Source of the DNA: Arthrobacter wenxiniae
Lineage (GTDB): Bacteria > Actinomycetota > Actinomycetes > Actinomycetales > Micrococcaceae
Assembly (NCBI RefSeq): GCF_013376105.1
Contig: NZ_JAAMFM010000001.1
Coordinates: 124,001-188,000, forward strand
Reading direction: 5' to 3'
DNA: 64,000 nt
The notes beneath the pieces are model-generated. The model worked only from the letters and a program-made list of their open reading frames with translations, searched no databases and was not told the DNA's origin. Positions 36,650-45,596 of this stretch are shown piece after piece. The number at the start of each line of letters is the position of its first letter. Position 1 is the first letter of the stretch. The position numbers were made by a program, and so were the translations under genes.

Positions 36650-38739
36650 TAGGATTCCTTCGATTCGGCGGGAGCCTGCGCCTGGATGGCGGTGATGGCC
36701 ACGGTGTTGACGATGTCCTCCACGGTGCAGCCGCGGGAGAGGTCGTTGATGGGCTTGCGCAGGCCCTGCAGGACCGGGCCCACGGCCACGGCGCCGGAGG
36801 ACTGCTGCACGGCCTTGTAGGTGTTGTTGCCGGTGTTCAGGTCCGGGAAGATAAACACGGTGGCCTGCCCGGCCACGGCGGAGGCGGGCAGTTTCGAGGC
36901 GGCAATGGCCGCGTCGACGGCGGCGTCGTATTGGATGGGACCCTCGACGGGCAGGTCCGGGCGGGCGGCCCGGACCAGGGCCGTGGCACGGCGCACCTGG
37001 TCCACGGCCGAGCCCGAACCGGAACCGCCGGTGGAGTAGGAGAGCATGGCGATGCGCGGCTCCACCCCAAACTGTGCCGCCGTCTCCGCCGAGGCGACGG
37101 CAATGTCGGCCAGCTGCTCTTCATTGGGTTCGGGGTTGACGGCGCAGTCCCCGTACACCAGCACCCGGTCGGCGAGCAGCATCAGGAACACGGAGGAGAC
37201 CAGGCGCACGCCGTCGCGGGTTTTCACGAATTCCAGTGCGGGGCGGATGGTGTTGGCGGTGGTGTGGGCGGCGCCGGACACCATGCCGTCCACGTGGCCC
37301 AGCTGGACCATCATGGTGCCGAAATAGGAGCCGTCGGCCATGACCTCCCGCGCCCGGGCCAGGTCCACGCCCTTGTGGGCGCGCAGCCGCTGGTATTCCT
37401 TGGCAAATCCTTCGCGCAGTTCCGAGGTGTCCGGGTCGACGATCTCCACGCCGTCCAGGTCGACGCCGTGGGCGGCCGCCAGTTCGGCAACCGTGCCTGC
37501 GTTTCCCAGCACGGTCAAATCGCACACGTCGCGGCGGTGCAGGATTTCGGCGGCCCGCAGCACGCGCACATCGTTTCCCTCCGGCAACACGATCCTCTTG
37601 CGGTCGCTGCGGGCCCGCTCGATCAGCTCGTGCAGGAAGCGCAGCGGCGTCATGGTGGCCGGGCGCGGCAGCGCCATCCTTTCCAGGAGTTCGGCCTCGT
37701 CCACGCTGCGCGCCCAGGCGCCCATTGCCGCCGCGACCTTTCGGCGCTGGCCCGAGTGGATCTCGCTGCGCACCTCGATGACGGCGCGGGCGGTGCTGAA
37801 CGTGTCGTCGTCGTGCTTAAAAACGGGGAACGGCGCGTGGGCCAGGATGGGCAGCACGTTCGGGTCCGGTGCAAGGCCTCCGGTCAGGATCATCCCGCTG
37901 GGCACGGGGAATTCGGGCGAGAACGCGGAGGCCAGCGACGCCACCATGACGTCGGCACGGTCGCCGGGCACAATGACCAGGTCGTTGGCTTCGAGCAGGT
38001 GGAGGAAGTTGCCCACTGTCATGGCGGCAATCTTGATGGCGTGGACGTCGCGTTCCAGCTCCGCACTGCCGGCAATCTGCTGCAGCCGCATGGCCTTGGC
38101 GACCTCCCCCACGGTGGGCCGGGAAATTTCGGCAATCTCGGGGATGACATAGACGGGACGGTGGCTGGCGCCCGGGCGGACGGCGGCCTGGATGGCAGCC
38201 ACCGTCCCGGGATCGGCGCGGTTGACCATCATGGCCAGCAGGGAGCAGTTGGCGGCCACCAGTTCCTTGCGGGCCACGTCCACGGCATCGGCAGACTCTT
38301 CGGCGCTGAGCCCGCGTGCGCCGACCACGGCGAGCACGGGCAGCCCCAGGTTGTTGGCGAGCCGGGCGTTGAGGTCGAATTCCACCGCCGCGTCCTGGCC
38401 GGTGAGGTCCGTACCCTCGACGATGACGACGTCGCACGCCTTGGCAATTTCGCTGTAGATCTCCACGCACCGGGCGTCAATGTCCTCACGCCTGCCGGCC
38501 GCGAGCAGTGCCCGTGCCTCGGCCCCGCTCATGCCCGCCCGGCACACGTCCGGGGCGAGCCGGTACATGCGCCGGAGCATGACCACCGTGGGGTCGTTTT
38601 CCGGTTCGGGACCCGAAGTGATGGGCCGGAAGAAGCCGATCCTGTCCGCGTGCCGGTGCAGGGCGTCGGCCAGGCCCAGGGACACGAGCGTCTTGCCGGA
38701 GCCCGGCGTCGTGGCACTGACATATATTCCACGGATCAT
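36649..38739 (-). CDS. pta: Phosphate acetyltransferase, long form (Pta)
   Basis: A 696-aa enzyme that interconverts acetyl-CoA and acetyl phosphate. Domain order: N-terminal P-loop/BioD-like domain (SATTPGSGKT, near residue 10), a DRTGG regulatory domain around residues 215-330, and the C-terminal catalytic PTA_PTB domain (VLPEGNDVRVLRAAE and MLSYSTGGSGSG). It begins at ATG 38739 after AAAGGCGG. The long form is typical of actinobacteria and enterics. Confidence 0.95.
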   Translation of the reverse strand: MIRGIYVSATTPGSGKTLVSLGLADALHRHADRIGFFRPITSGPEPENDPTVVMLRRMYRLAPDVCRAGMSGAEARALLAAGRREDIDARCVEIYSEIAKACDVVIVEGTDLTGQDAAVEFDLNARLANNLGLPVLAVVGARGLSAEESADAVDVARKELVAANCSLLAMMVNRADPGTVAAIQAAVRPGASHRPVYVIPEIAEISRPTVGEVAKAMRLQQIAGSAELERDVHAIKIAAMTVGNFLHLLEANDLVIVPGDRADVMVASLASAFSPEFPVPSGMILTGGLAPDPNVLPILAHAPFPVFKHDDDTFSTARAVIEVRSEIHSGQRRKVAAAMGAWARSVDEAELLERMALPRPATMTPLRFLHELIERARSDRKRIVLPEGNDVRVLRAAEILHRRDVCDLTVLGNAGTVAELAAAHGVDLDGVEIVDPDTSELREGFAKEYQRLRAHKGVDLARAREVMADGSYFGTMMVQLGHVDGMVSGAAHTTANTIRPALEFVKTRDGVRLVSSVFLMLLADRVLVYGDCAVNPEPNEEQLADIAVASAETAAQFGVEPRIAMLSYSTGGSGSGSAVDQVRRATALVRAARPDLPVEGPIQYDAAVDAAIAASKLPASAVAGQATVFIFPDLNTGNNTYKAVQQSSGAVAVGPVLQGLRKPINDLSRGCTVEDIVNTVAITAIQAQAPAESKES

Positions 38740-38895
38740 GGGACCGCCTTTCAAGCGTCTCCCCCAATCCAAGCACGCCGGGCGGGGCAGCAACATGGAA
38801 AGCGGCAGGAATCACCCGCGGGAGAAGGCTCCCGGCCGGTTGCAGCCTGCCGCCTGGGGATCCGAAGGCGCGCGGCCGACGCATAGGGTTGGGGG

Positions 38896-39609
38896 ATGGA
38901 CATCTTGTTTGGCCACCTCACCACCCCCTCCCAGGGTTTCTCCCTCGCCTTTCGGATCCTGGGGGTTGTCATCATGTGCGCCGGCATGGCATTGCTGGGG
39001 CGGCGCAACGAGGTGGGGTGGTGGCTGGCCGTTGGATCGTTCGCCCTGCAAATTCCGGCCGCGTTCTTCCAGATTTCCGCCAGCGTCCCCGTCTCCCCGG
39101 CCGGCCTGCTGCTGTACCTGGCGGCCTCGTGGATCGCGCCGCTCGTGGGTGTTGGCGCGGCGCTGTACGGGCTGGCCTGGTTCCGGAAGGCGCCCCTGGC
39201 ACGGCCGTTGGTGCGCGACGTTGCCCTGCGGCGGTTCCGCCCGGCGGATGTTGTGGCGCCCTTGGCGGTGGCCGTGGTTTTTGCCGTGGCCTACCTGCTG
39301 CCTCCGTTGGCGCTGTCGTTTGGCCTGGGGGGCTCCGGCGGGCTGGACCGCTTCCCGGTGGTGCCGGTCCTGGCCGCGGGCCTGCTCACGGGACTGCTGC
39401 CCGCCGGCCTGGCCGGACTGGCGGTCCGGTCCCGCTGGGCCTGGCTGCCTATCGCGGGGTCCTCCGTGGCGTCGCTCGGCGGCGTGGCCCTGGCGGCCCA
39501 GGGATCGGTGCTGATCTTCCTGTTCATGGCGCAGGCGGCCCTTGCCGTGTTTGGCTTCAGGGGCTGGGGCTCGCTGCGGCGCGAGGCCCAGCTGCGGCCC
39601 GGTTCGTGA
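38896..39609 (+). CDS. Multi-pass membrane protein, unrecognised
   Basis: A 237-aa protein with about seven hydrophobic segments, rich in Ala, Val, Leu and Gly. A weak resemblance to PnuC-type nicotinamide riboside transporters lies in WWLAVGSFALQI near the N-terminus and FGFRGWGSLRRE near the end. The key PnuC residues cannot be confirmed by eye, so I leave it unnamed. It has a normal start and high-GC codon usage, so it is a real gene. It is divergent from pta. Confidence 0.65.
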   Translation: MDILFGHLTTPSQGFSLAFRILGVVIMCAGMALLGRRNEVGWWLAVGSFALQIPAAFFQISASVPVSPAGLLLYLAASWIAPLVGVGAALYGLAWFRKAPLARPLVRDVALRRFRPADVVAPLAVAVVFAVAYLLPPLALSFGLGGSGGLDRFPVVPVLAAGLLTGLLPAGLAGLAVRSRWAWLPIAGSSVASLGGVALAAQGSVLIFLFMAQAALAVFGFRGWGSLRREAQLRPGS

Positions 39610-39633
39610 GTTTGCCCCCAAGCCCACATTTCG

Positions 39634-39663
39634 TTGACAGGCGGCTTGCAGCCGTGGTCAACT
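39634..39663 (+). promoter_or_regulatory. Candidate promoter for the RIO-kinase transcript
   Basis: TTGACA (39634-39639) is 18 nt from TCAACT (39658-39663), giving a good -35 and a poor -10 box. Outer GTTGAC/GTCAAC arms also form a small inverted repeat across this spot. The ribosome site AAGGAGG follows at 39700-39706. The promoter call is tentative. Confidence 0.3.
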
Positions 39664-39711
39664 GGCAGTGTTTTACAGACGTGCCCGCTCGTCGACCCTA
39701 AGGAGGACCAC

Positions 39712-39795
39712 ATGAATGTTCACGCAGCAGTTCGCGCCCAAAACATCAGCTTGTCCTTCCACAGGAGTCGATTCACCCATGAAGTCTTCTGCTGA
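39712..39795 (+). CDS. Possible 27-aa leader ORF overlapping the RIO-kinase start
   Basis: ATG 39712 lies 5 nt after a perfect AAGGAGG and opens a 27-codon frame (MNVHAAVRAQNISLS...) that ends in TGA at 39793-39795. The kinase ATG at 39779 lies inside it, 17 nt before that stop, in another frame. This is the layout of a translationally coupled leader peptide. The rival reading is that AAGGAGG serves ATG 39716, in frame with the kinase. The extra 21 codons of that reading have A/T-rich third positions, unlike real genes here, so I favour the leader slightly. Confidence 0.38.
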   Translation: MNVHAAVRAQNISLSFHRSRFTHEVFC

Positions 39796-40690
39796 CCCAC
39801 AGCACTTCGAAGCACCGTCTTTTTCACCCATCAAGAACCGCCGCGGCACGCCCGTGCGCGACATCTTCGGATCCGACCCGCGCCCCCGCGACTGGAACAT
39901 GCTGGACGATTCCCTCGCGGACAACCAGCGGTGGTCCACCTGGCCCGAGCTGGAAAAGCTCATGCGCGGGCCCTCCCCCTACCCGGACTTTGTCATTGAG
40001 GACGCCGCGGCGGTGGACACCGACCTCGGCGTGCTGAAGACCGGCAAGGAGGCGGACGTGTTCCTCGTGGAGCGCGCCACCGAACACCGCAGCGCACTGC
40101 TCGCCGCCAAGCGGTACCGCTCCGCGGACCAACGCCTGTTCCACCGCTCCTCGGCCTATACGGAGGGCCGGTCCGTGCGCCGCTCCCGCGACGCCCGCGC
40201 CATCAAGGGCGGCAGCACGTACGGCCGCGGGGTGGAGGCCGCCCGCTGGGCCGACGCCGAATGGACCTACCTGCGCATGGCACACGGGGCCGCCATCCCC
40301 GTGCCGTATCCGGTCCAGATCTTCGGCACCGAGATCATGATGGAGTTCATCGAGGACCCTGGGCATCCCGGCGTGGCGGCGCCCCGCCTGCAGTCCGCCC
40401 ACCCCGGGCCCGCCCAGCTGCGCGGCTACTGGGACCAGGTGGTGGAGGCCATGCTGGGATTCGCCCGGATGGGCTTTGCCCACGGCGACCTCTCGCCGTA
40501 CAACGTGCTGGTGGCCGGCGACCGGCTGGTGGTCATCGACCTGCCCCAACTGGTGGACCTGGCCGGAAACCTGCAGGCCGCGGAGTTGCTGGCCCGCGAC
40601 TGCCGGAACATGTGCGCCTGGTTCGCCTCCCGCGGATTGAAGGTCGACGACGGCGCCCTCCTGGGCGAGCTCCTCGCCGCGGCGTGGTGA
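39779..40690 (+). CDS. RIO-type serine/threonine kinase
   Basis: A 303-aa atypical kinase. The RIO nucleotide loop is KTGKEADVFLVE (near residue 86), and the ATP-binding lysine is K111 (LAAKRY). The catalytic loop HGDLSPYNVLV (H235, D237) and metal-binding D254 (VVIDLPQ) are intact, so it should be active. RIO kinases act in ribosome maturation in archaea and eukaryotes; the bacterial role is not settled. The start is uncertain: ATG 39779 has AGGAG 11 nt upstream, while ATG 39716 would add 21 residues. Confidence 0.85.
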   Translation: MKSSADPQHFEAPSFSPIKNRRGTPVRDIFGSDPRPRDWNMLDDSLADNQRWSTWPELEKLMRGPSPYPDFVIEDAAAVDTDLGVLKTGKEADVFLVERATEHRSALLAAKRYRSADQRLFHRSSAYTEGRSVRRSRDARAIKGGSTYGRGVEAARWADAEWTYLRMAHGAAIPVPYPVQIFGTEIMMEFIEDPGHPGVAAPRLQSAHPGPAQLRGYWDQVVEAMLGFARMGFAHGDLSPYNVLVAGDRLVVIDLPQLVDLAGNLQAAELLARDCRNMCAWFASRGLKVDDGALLGELLAAAW

Positions 40691-40693
40691 GGC

Positions 40694-40990
40694 TCAGGAG
40701 GCGGGGCGGACCTTGCCCGGCAGGAATGGCAGCCAGGGCGCCGAATAGACCAGCGTGGCCCCGGCGCCGGGCTCCACGGTGAAGCTCGCTTCGCCAAACT
40801 TCCACAGCCGGTTGAACAGGAAAATCTCCACCGTCGCGGCGCCGCTGCCCGGGACCTTCCAGTTCCGGGTCCCCCACTGCGCCGGCTGGCCCATGCCGTC
40901 GACCACGACCGTCGGCTTGGGGAACCAGCCCAGCCACGGCTTGTGCAGGGTCAGTTCAAAGCGGCGGGTGGTGCTTGTTGGTTCGATCAC
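40694..40990 (-). CDS. Small hypothetical protein
   Basis: A 98-aa soluble protein with many beta-prone and aromatic residues (KPWLGWFPKPTVVVDG, then VEIFLFNRLWKFG). It has no membrane helix or signal peptide. It looks like a single small beta-sandwich domain. G/C-rich third positions support it as a real gene. It ends 3 nt from the RIO-kinase stop in convergent orientation. I do not recognise the family. Confidence 0.6.
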   Translation of the reverse strand: MIEPTSTTRRFELTLHKPWLGWFPKPTVVVDGMGQPAQWGTRNWKVPGSGAATVEIFLFNRLWKFGEASFTVEPGAGATLVYSAPWLPFLPGKVRPAS

Positions 40991-41122
40991 ATGCCCCAGC
41001 CTATAGAGAGTTGGCCCGGCGCAGTTCCCAGTCCCGGTCCGGCTTCAGTTCCGCCAGGAATGCGTCGTGGTGGCTGGAGACGACGAACGCGGGCGCCCAG
41101 ACTTTTCGCATAGGCTTCCACG

Positions 41123-41872
41123 ATGGACGTTCAACAACCCCTTAACGCAGCCGCCGACTGGTGGCACGCCGTGCTGGCCGGATTTGTGCACACCGGCGCT
41201 CCCGTGGTGCCCGGCGCGGTGCTTGGCGGGATAGTGGCTGCGGCCGTTGTCCTGAGCATCCCGCGCGCAACGTGGCGCTGGTTCGGCCTGTACGTGACGT
41301 TCGTGCACGAACTCGGGCATGCCTTCGCCGCGCTCATGACCGGCCGCTACATCCACGGGCTGAAGATCGGGCTGGACCATTCCGGGCAGCTGGTCAGCAG
41401 CGGGCGGCGCGGTTTCAGCGCCACCTGGTCCGGGTTCTGGGGCTATCCTGCGCCGGCAGTGGTGGGCGCGGCGCTGGTGTGGTCGGTGACGGCGGGGTGG
41501 GCCGGTGCCGCCATGTCGCTCGGGGCACTGGTGCTGCTCGTGGCCCTCGTCTTCCTGCGCAACTTCACCGGCATCCTGGTGGCCGTGGCCAGCGCGGCCG
41601 TGGCCCAGGCGCTCGTGATGCTGGTGGATCCGCTGGGCGTCAGCTATGTGGTGCTGGCACTGGGGATCGCGCTGGGCGTGGGCTCGGTGCGTGACTTCCT
41701 CAAGGTCGCGGCCGTGCACACCAGCCGCCGCAGCCAGCTGTCCAGCTCCGACGCCTGGATCCTGTCCCGCGCCACGGGCGTCCCGTCCGCAGTATGGCTG
41801 GCCGGGTTTGCCGTGGTCATCGCCGCCTGCGCCGCAGCCTCCGCCTGGCTGCTGTGGGGGATGCTGGCCTAG
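41123..41872 (+). CDS. M50-family membrane metallopeptidase
   Basis: A 249-aa integral membrane protein with about five or six hydrophobic helices. The zinc motif HELGHA (H62, E63, H66) lies in the second helix, as in M50 site-2 proteases. A later aspartate, in LVDPLGVSY, may be the third ligand, although the usual LDG-type motif is not clear. No PDZ or CBS domain is present, so it is the minimal M50B-like form common in actinobacteria. The substrate is unknown. Its stop overlaps the convergent RibD-like gene by 4 nt. Confidence 0.78.
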   Translation: MDVQQPLNAAADWWHAVLAGFVHTGAPVVPGAVLGGIVAAAVVLSIPRATWRWFGLYVTFVHELGHAFAALMTGRYIHGLKIGLDHSGQLVSSGRRGFSATWSGFWGYPAPAVVGAALVWSVTAGWAGAAMSLGALVLLVALVFLRNFTGILVAVASAAVAQALVMLVDPLGVSYVVLALGIALGVGSVRDFLKVAAVHTSRRSQLSSSDAWILSRATGVPSAVWLAGFAVVIAACAAASAWLLWGMLA

Positions 41873-42432
41873 TCGTTGCGCACTGCATAGTGGAGATGGA
41901 CGACGCCGTTGCCAAACGTGCGCTCATCCAGCAGTTCCAGCCCCGTCCGGACGGCGGCGGGCAGCGCGCGGGTGCCCCCGCCCACGATGATGGGCGAGAG
42001 CAGCAGGTGGATCTGGTCCACCAGCCCGGCCGCGAACGCCTGTCCGGCGAGTTCGGCACCGCCCACGGAGAGGTCGGCGTCCGCCTCCGCCTTCAGGCGG
42101 CGTACCGCGTCCGGATCGAACGTGGGCTCGATCCGCGTCCTGGCCGTCTCCACCTCCTGCAGGGTGCGGGAGTAGACCACCTTGTCCGCCAGGTGCCACA
42201 GGTCCGCGTAGTCCCGCACCACGCGCATCAGGTCCGTCTTCCCGTAAAAGCTGTCCCAAACCTTCATCGTCTCGTACATGCGGCGGCCAAACAGGTAGGT
42301 GCCGATGGGCCGTTCAAGGTCGTTGACAAAGCTGTGGACCTGCTCGTCCGGCGCGCTCCAGTCAAAGCTGCCGCTCGTGTCGTTGATGTAGCCGTCCAGT
42401 GACGTGATGGCGGTGTAAAAGAGTTGGGCCAC
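41869..42432 (-). CDS. Dihydrofolate reductase-fold protein (RibD C-terminal family)
   Basis: A 187-aa NADPH-binding oxidoreductase of the RibD C-terminal/DHFR superfamily. The start YTAITSLDGYINDTSGSFDW and the later DLSVGGAELAGQAF are typical. Most relatives are stand-alone reductases of unknown substrate, not riboflavin enzymes. It ends convergently with the M50 gene. Confidence 0.83.
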   Translation of the reverse strand: MAQLFYTAITSLDGYINDTSGSFDWSAPDEQVHSFVNDLERPIGTYLFGRRMYETMKVWDSFYGKTDLMRVVRDYADLWHLADKVVYSRTLQEVETARTRIEPTFDPDAVRRLKAEADADLSVGGAELAGQAFAAGLVDQIHLLLSPIIVGGGTRALPAAVRTGLELLDERTFGNGVVHLHYAVRND

Positions 42433-42509
42433 AGGAGATCATCCCTCACACGTTCGGAAAGTATTTGTCCGCCCCTCCAGTATTCGCTTTCCCGCCGTGT
42501 TGCGGCAGC

Positions 42510-44837
42510 CTATTTGCCCAGCTTTTTTTGCAGCCACTTCACGGCGGCGTCGGACTGGCTGCCAAACGGGTCCTCATTCACCACGTATGTCCAGGTCGAG
42601 GATGCCCGGCGGAGGCCGGCGGCCAGCAGGTCCGCCGTGCCGTCCGCCACTTCCAGCGCATCAAAGGATTCCCGGGCGCTGTCCGCGGCCCGGTCCAGGA
42701 ACCCCTCGAAGGCGAAAATCGTTTCCCGCCGGTATTCATCCAGCGGATTTTGCCGGCCCAGGGCGCGCAGGTGGATCGCGGCACGCTGCTCGGACAGCAG
42801 GGCCAGGTGGTCGCTCCAGTGCGCGTCCAGCTGGAACAGCATCACCTGGCGGCAGATCCCCGCCAGCTCCGCCGCGCCCAGGGCGGCACGAAGTCTCCCG
42901 ACGTGTTCCGAGCCCTCAAACGGTTCCAGCGCCGCGGCATCGACCGTGAGGACCCGGTCCCTTTCGGCCAGCACCACGCGGCGCTGGTGGGCAATGAGCT
43001 CGTTGTACTTCCAGGAGATCTCCTGGGTGGTGAAGCGCTCCTGCTCGGCAAGGCGCTGGGTTCGGTCCAGCAGGCGGGACACGCCCGCCCGGGTGACGCG
43101 TCCGGCGTCGTCCGCGTCCCCGGCGAGGGAACTGCCCAGTTCCAGGCCCTGGATCTCCTGGCCGTTGGCCGCCGGGTCCTCAATGCTGGAGAAGGTGACG
43201 CTGGCGCCGGGATCGCCCTGGCGGCCGGCGCGGCCGCGGAGCTGCGCGTCCAGGCGGGGCGAGTGGAACCGGCCGGCGATCACCACCAGCAGCCCGCCCA
43301 GCGCGGCGACCTCGCCGTGGGCGGCCGCGCCGGCGCCCTTGCCGCCGAGGATTATGTCGGTGCCGCGGCCCGCCATCTGCGTGGAGACCGTCACGGCGTG
43401 CTTGCGCCCCGCCTCCGCAATGATGCCTGCCTCCAGGGCGTCGTTGCGCGCGTTGAGGACCTGGCAGTCCACGTTCCTGGCCGTAAGGTCCGCGGCGAAC
43501 CGCTCCGAGGCGGCGACGCTGTGCGTGCCGAGGAGCACCGGGCGCCCCACGGCGTGCGCCGCCACCACCGCCTCGACCACGGCGGCGTCGCGCTGCGCGG
43601 CGGTGGCGTAGATGCGCTCGGGCAGGTCCTCGCGGATGCAGGGCCTGTGCGGCGGAATGCGGCCGGCGTCGAGTTCGTAGTGCGTGCGCAGGTATTCGGC
43701 GACGGCCGAGGCGGTGCCGCTCATGCCGGTCACGGTGGCGAACGACCTGACCAGGTCGCGCACCAGCAGCTGGTCCAGGACCTCGCCCTGTTCAGTCTTC
43801 AGCAGGCCTTCCTTGGTCTCGACGGCCGCCTGCAGCCCGTCCGGCCAGCGCTGCGTGTGCGCCACCCGGCCGCGGGAATCCGAGACTATCTGGGCCCGGC
43901 CGGCCCGCACAATGTAGTCGACGTCCCGCTGCAGGAGGACCTGGGCATGCAGGGCCACATTGAGGGAGGAGAACAGCGGCGTGCCTGCCGCCGAGTACAG
44001 CTCGACGCCGGGCCACCTCCCCTCCGCCTTGTTGATCCCGGCGTCGGTCAGCGAGACGTTCCGCCGGTCCGGTTCCACGGTGTAGTCGGTCTCCGGGTCC
44101 AGCCCGCGCACAAAATCCGCCACGTCCACGCCCTGCAGCTCGCTGCGGGCCCGGCCCGCCAGGACCAGCGGCACCACGGCCTCGTCCACCAGCACGGAGT
44201 CGATTTCATCCACGATGCACACGTCAAAGGGCCGGAGGACGGCCTGGTCCGGCCCGGTGCGGCTGCGGTCCCGCAGGACGTCAAAGCCGAGTTCATTGAC
44301 GGAGACGTAGACAACATCTGCCTGGTAGGCGTGTTTCTTCTCCTCCGGGGTGCTGCCGGCCGTCACGGAGGCGGAGGTGATGCCCAGTGCCCCATAGTAG
44401 GGGCCCATCCAGGCGGCGTCCCGTTGGGCGAGGTAGTCGTTGACCGTCAGGACGTGGACGCGACGGCCGTTGAGGGCGTGCGCGCCGGCCGCCAGGGCGC
44501 CCACCAGGGTCTTGCCCTCCCCGGTGTCCAGCTCCACCACGGTCCCCTGGAGCATGGTGGCGGCCGCGAGCAGCTGGGTGTCGAACGGGACCATGGCCAG
44601 TGCACGGCCGGCCAGGACGCGGGCGCTGAACAGGTAGTCCTCGAGGCGCTGGCCGGTCCACGGCTTATTGTCCGCCGCCAGTTGCTTGATGGTTTTCCGG
44701 GCCTGGGCCAGGCCTTCCCGTTCGGTGGCTTCATCCGCCCGCTTCGCCGCCCGGCCCACTTCCCCGGTGAAGATGGCCGTGTCCGCGACGCCGGGGGTGT
44801 TGAACAGCCAGTTCTTGAATTGCTGGGGGAAACGCAC
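42510..44837 (-). CDS. secA2: Accessory preprotein translocase ATPase SecA2
   Basis: A 775-aa SecA paralogue that drives export of a subset of proteins. Motif I is DTGEGKT (residues 104-110), the DEAD-type box is VDEIDSV, the preprotein-binding domain lies around residues 220-350, and motif VI-like GRGTDIILGG and RGRAGRQGDPG are intact. It is shorter than housekeeping SecA (about 900 aa) and lacks the C-terminal zinc tail, which fits SecA2. It starts with GTG after GAGG. No typical SecA2 substrate gene is next to it. Confidence 0.88.
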   Translation of the reverse strand: MRFPQQFKNWLFNTPGVADTAIFTGEVGRAAKRADEATEREGLAQARKTIKQLAADNKPWTGQRLEDYLFSARVLAGRALAMVPFDTQLLAAATMLQGTVVELDTGEGKTLVGALAAGAHALNGRRVHVLTVNDYLAQRDAAWMGPYYGALGITSASVTAGSTPEEKKHAYQADVVYVSVNELGFDVLRDRSRTGPDQAVLRPFDVCIVDEIDSVLVDEAVVPLVLAGRARSELQGVDVADFVRGLDPETDYTVEPDRRNVSLTDAGINKAEGRWPGVELYSAAGTPLFSSLNVALHAQVLLQRDVDYIVRAGRAQIVSDSRGRVAHTQRWPDGLQAAVETKEGLLKTEQGEVLDQLLVRDLVRSFATVTGMSGTASAVAEYLRTHYELDAGRIPPHRPCIREDLPERIYATAAQRDAAVVEAVVAAHAVGRPVLLGTHSVAASERFAADLTARNVDCQVLNARNDALEAGIIAEAGRKHAVTVSTQMAGRGTDIILGGKGAGAAAHGEVAALGGLLVVIAGRFHSPRLDAQLRGRAGRQGDPGASVTFSSIEDPAANGQEIQGLELGSSLAGDADDAGRVTRAGVSRLLDRTQRLAEQERFTTQEISWKYNELIAHQRRVVLAERDRVLTVDAAALEPFEGSEHVGRLRAALGAAELAGICRQVMLFQLDAHWSDHLALLSEQRAAIHLRALGRQNPLDEYRRETIFAFEGFLDRAADSARESFDALEVADGTADLLAAGLRRASSTWTYVVNEDPFGSQSDAAVKWLQKKLGK

Positions 44838-45065
44838 GGAGCCTCGAGTCGTTTGGGGCCTGGCCGGCCGGTGGTCCTTTCACGGTACCCGGGGCGCGGA
44901 ATGGGCGCCAACTGGCGTTCCGGTCTCCCCGCAGTTGGCGCGGCGGCGTCCAGGCAAGTGAAAACGCCTGGTGCCACAGGGTGGCCGAATTTGGACTCCT
45001 GACAGGCGCGGACGTTGCCGACCCTGCCGGCTGCAGGTCGCGAAGCCGCGGCAGCTGGTCCTCGC

Positions 45066-45210
45066 GGCGAATTCGGGACCCGGACACGGTTCGCCTTCTT
45101 CGCAAGGCCGCCAGTGCCCGTCCTCTACACCGCTGCAAGGGAACAGACGGCAGTGTGCGAGACACTGCCGCAGGACATGCCCGCTGAAGGCGGCGCCCGT
45201 GACTACGCGG
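45066..45210 (+). pseudogene. RES-domain toxin remnant
   Basis: In one plus frame the stretch TRTRFAFFARPPVPVLYTAA, then EQTAVCETLPQDMP and GG, matches the core of RES-domain NAD-degrading toxins (RFxFFGxPxVPVLYxA...AVxETL). The usual N-terminal part is missing in this frame; an adjacent frame gives NSGPGHG, recalling the NPGxG that should precede RF. The remaining half of the domain does not follow. I read it as a frame-broken remnant of about 50 codons. No antitoxin gene is beside it. Confidence 0.55.
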
Positions 45211-45344
45211 ACTACGCCTGCGTCTTTTTGGCGGCCGGTCCGGCCCTCCGACCTGGCCTTGGATCCCGGGGTTGCCGGCGTCCTTGAACTGGAACTGGAC
45301 AGGAACTGGCACTCCGACTTCTGCGCACCGCCGCATGTGGACGT

Positions 45345-45509
45345 TCGCTGGTAGGGCGCCAGGCGAACCGGCTGCGGCGAGAGGTCCCTGGCGAACGCAT
45401 GCCCTTCCGCCCCGTTGGTGGCCACGACGAGGACCAGCACGGGTGCGCCGTTGACGCCCCACGAGCTGCCCGCCACCTTGACGTACGTGACCGCCAGCCA
45501 TGACGGCAT
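45345..45509 (-). pseudogene. Coding-like remnant, unrecognised
   Basis: From ATG 45509 the frame reads MPSWLAVTYVKVAGSSWGVN and on to ATNGAEGHAFARDLSPQPVR, with about 90 percent G/C in third positions. Downstream of 45345 this bias vanishes, and upstream the coding-like signal is in a different frame (GLLDGVAAAAAGLWATPGAD). I infer a real gene broken by frameshift and 3' loss. I do not recognise the family. Confidence 0.42.
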
Positions 45510-45596
45510 CCACGCGCGGGGTCGCGACGTCCGCGCCCGGCGTCGCCCACAATCCTGCCGCGGCGGCCGCGACCCCGTCCAGCAGGCCCGCGCCGT

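Noticed and set aside
42510-44837. Housekeeping SecA
   Set aside because: At 775 residues without the C-terminal zinc-binding tail it is too short, which fits SecA2. The essential secA is presumably elsewhere.
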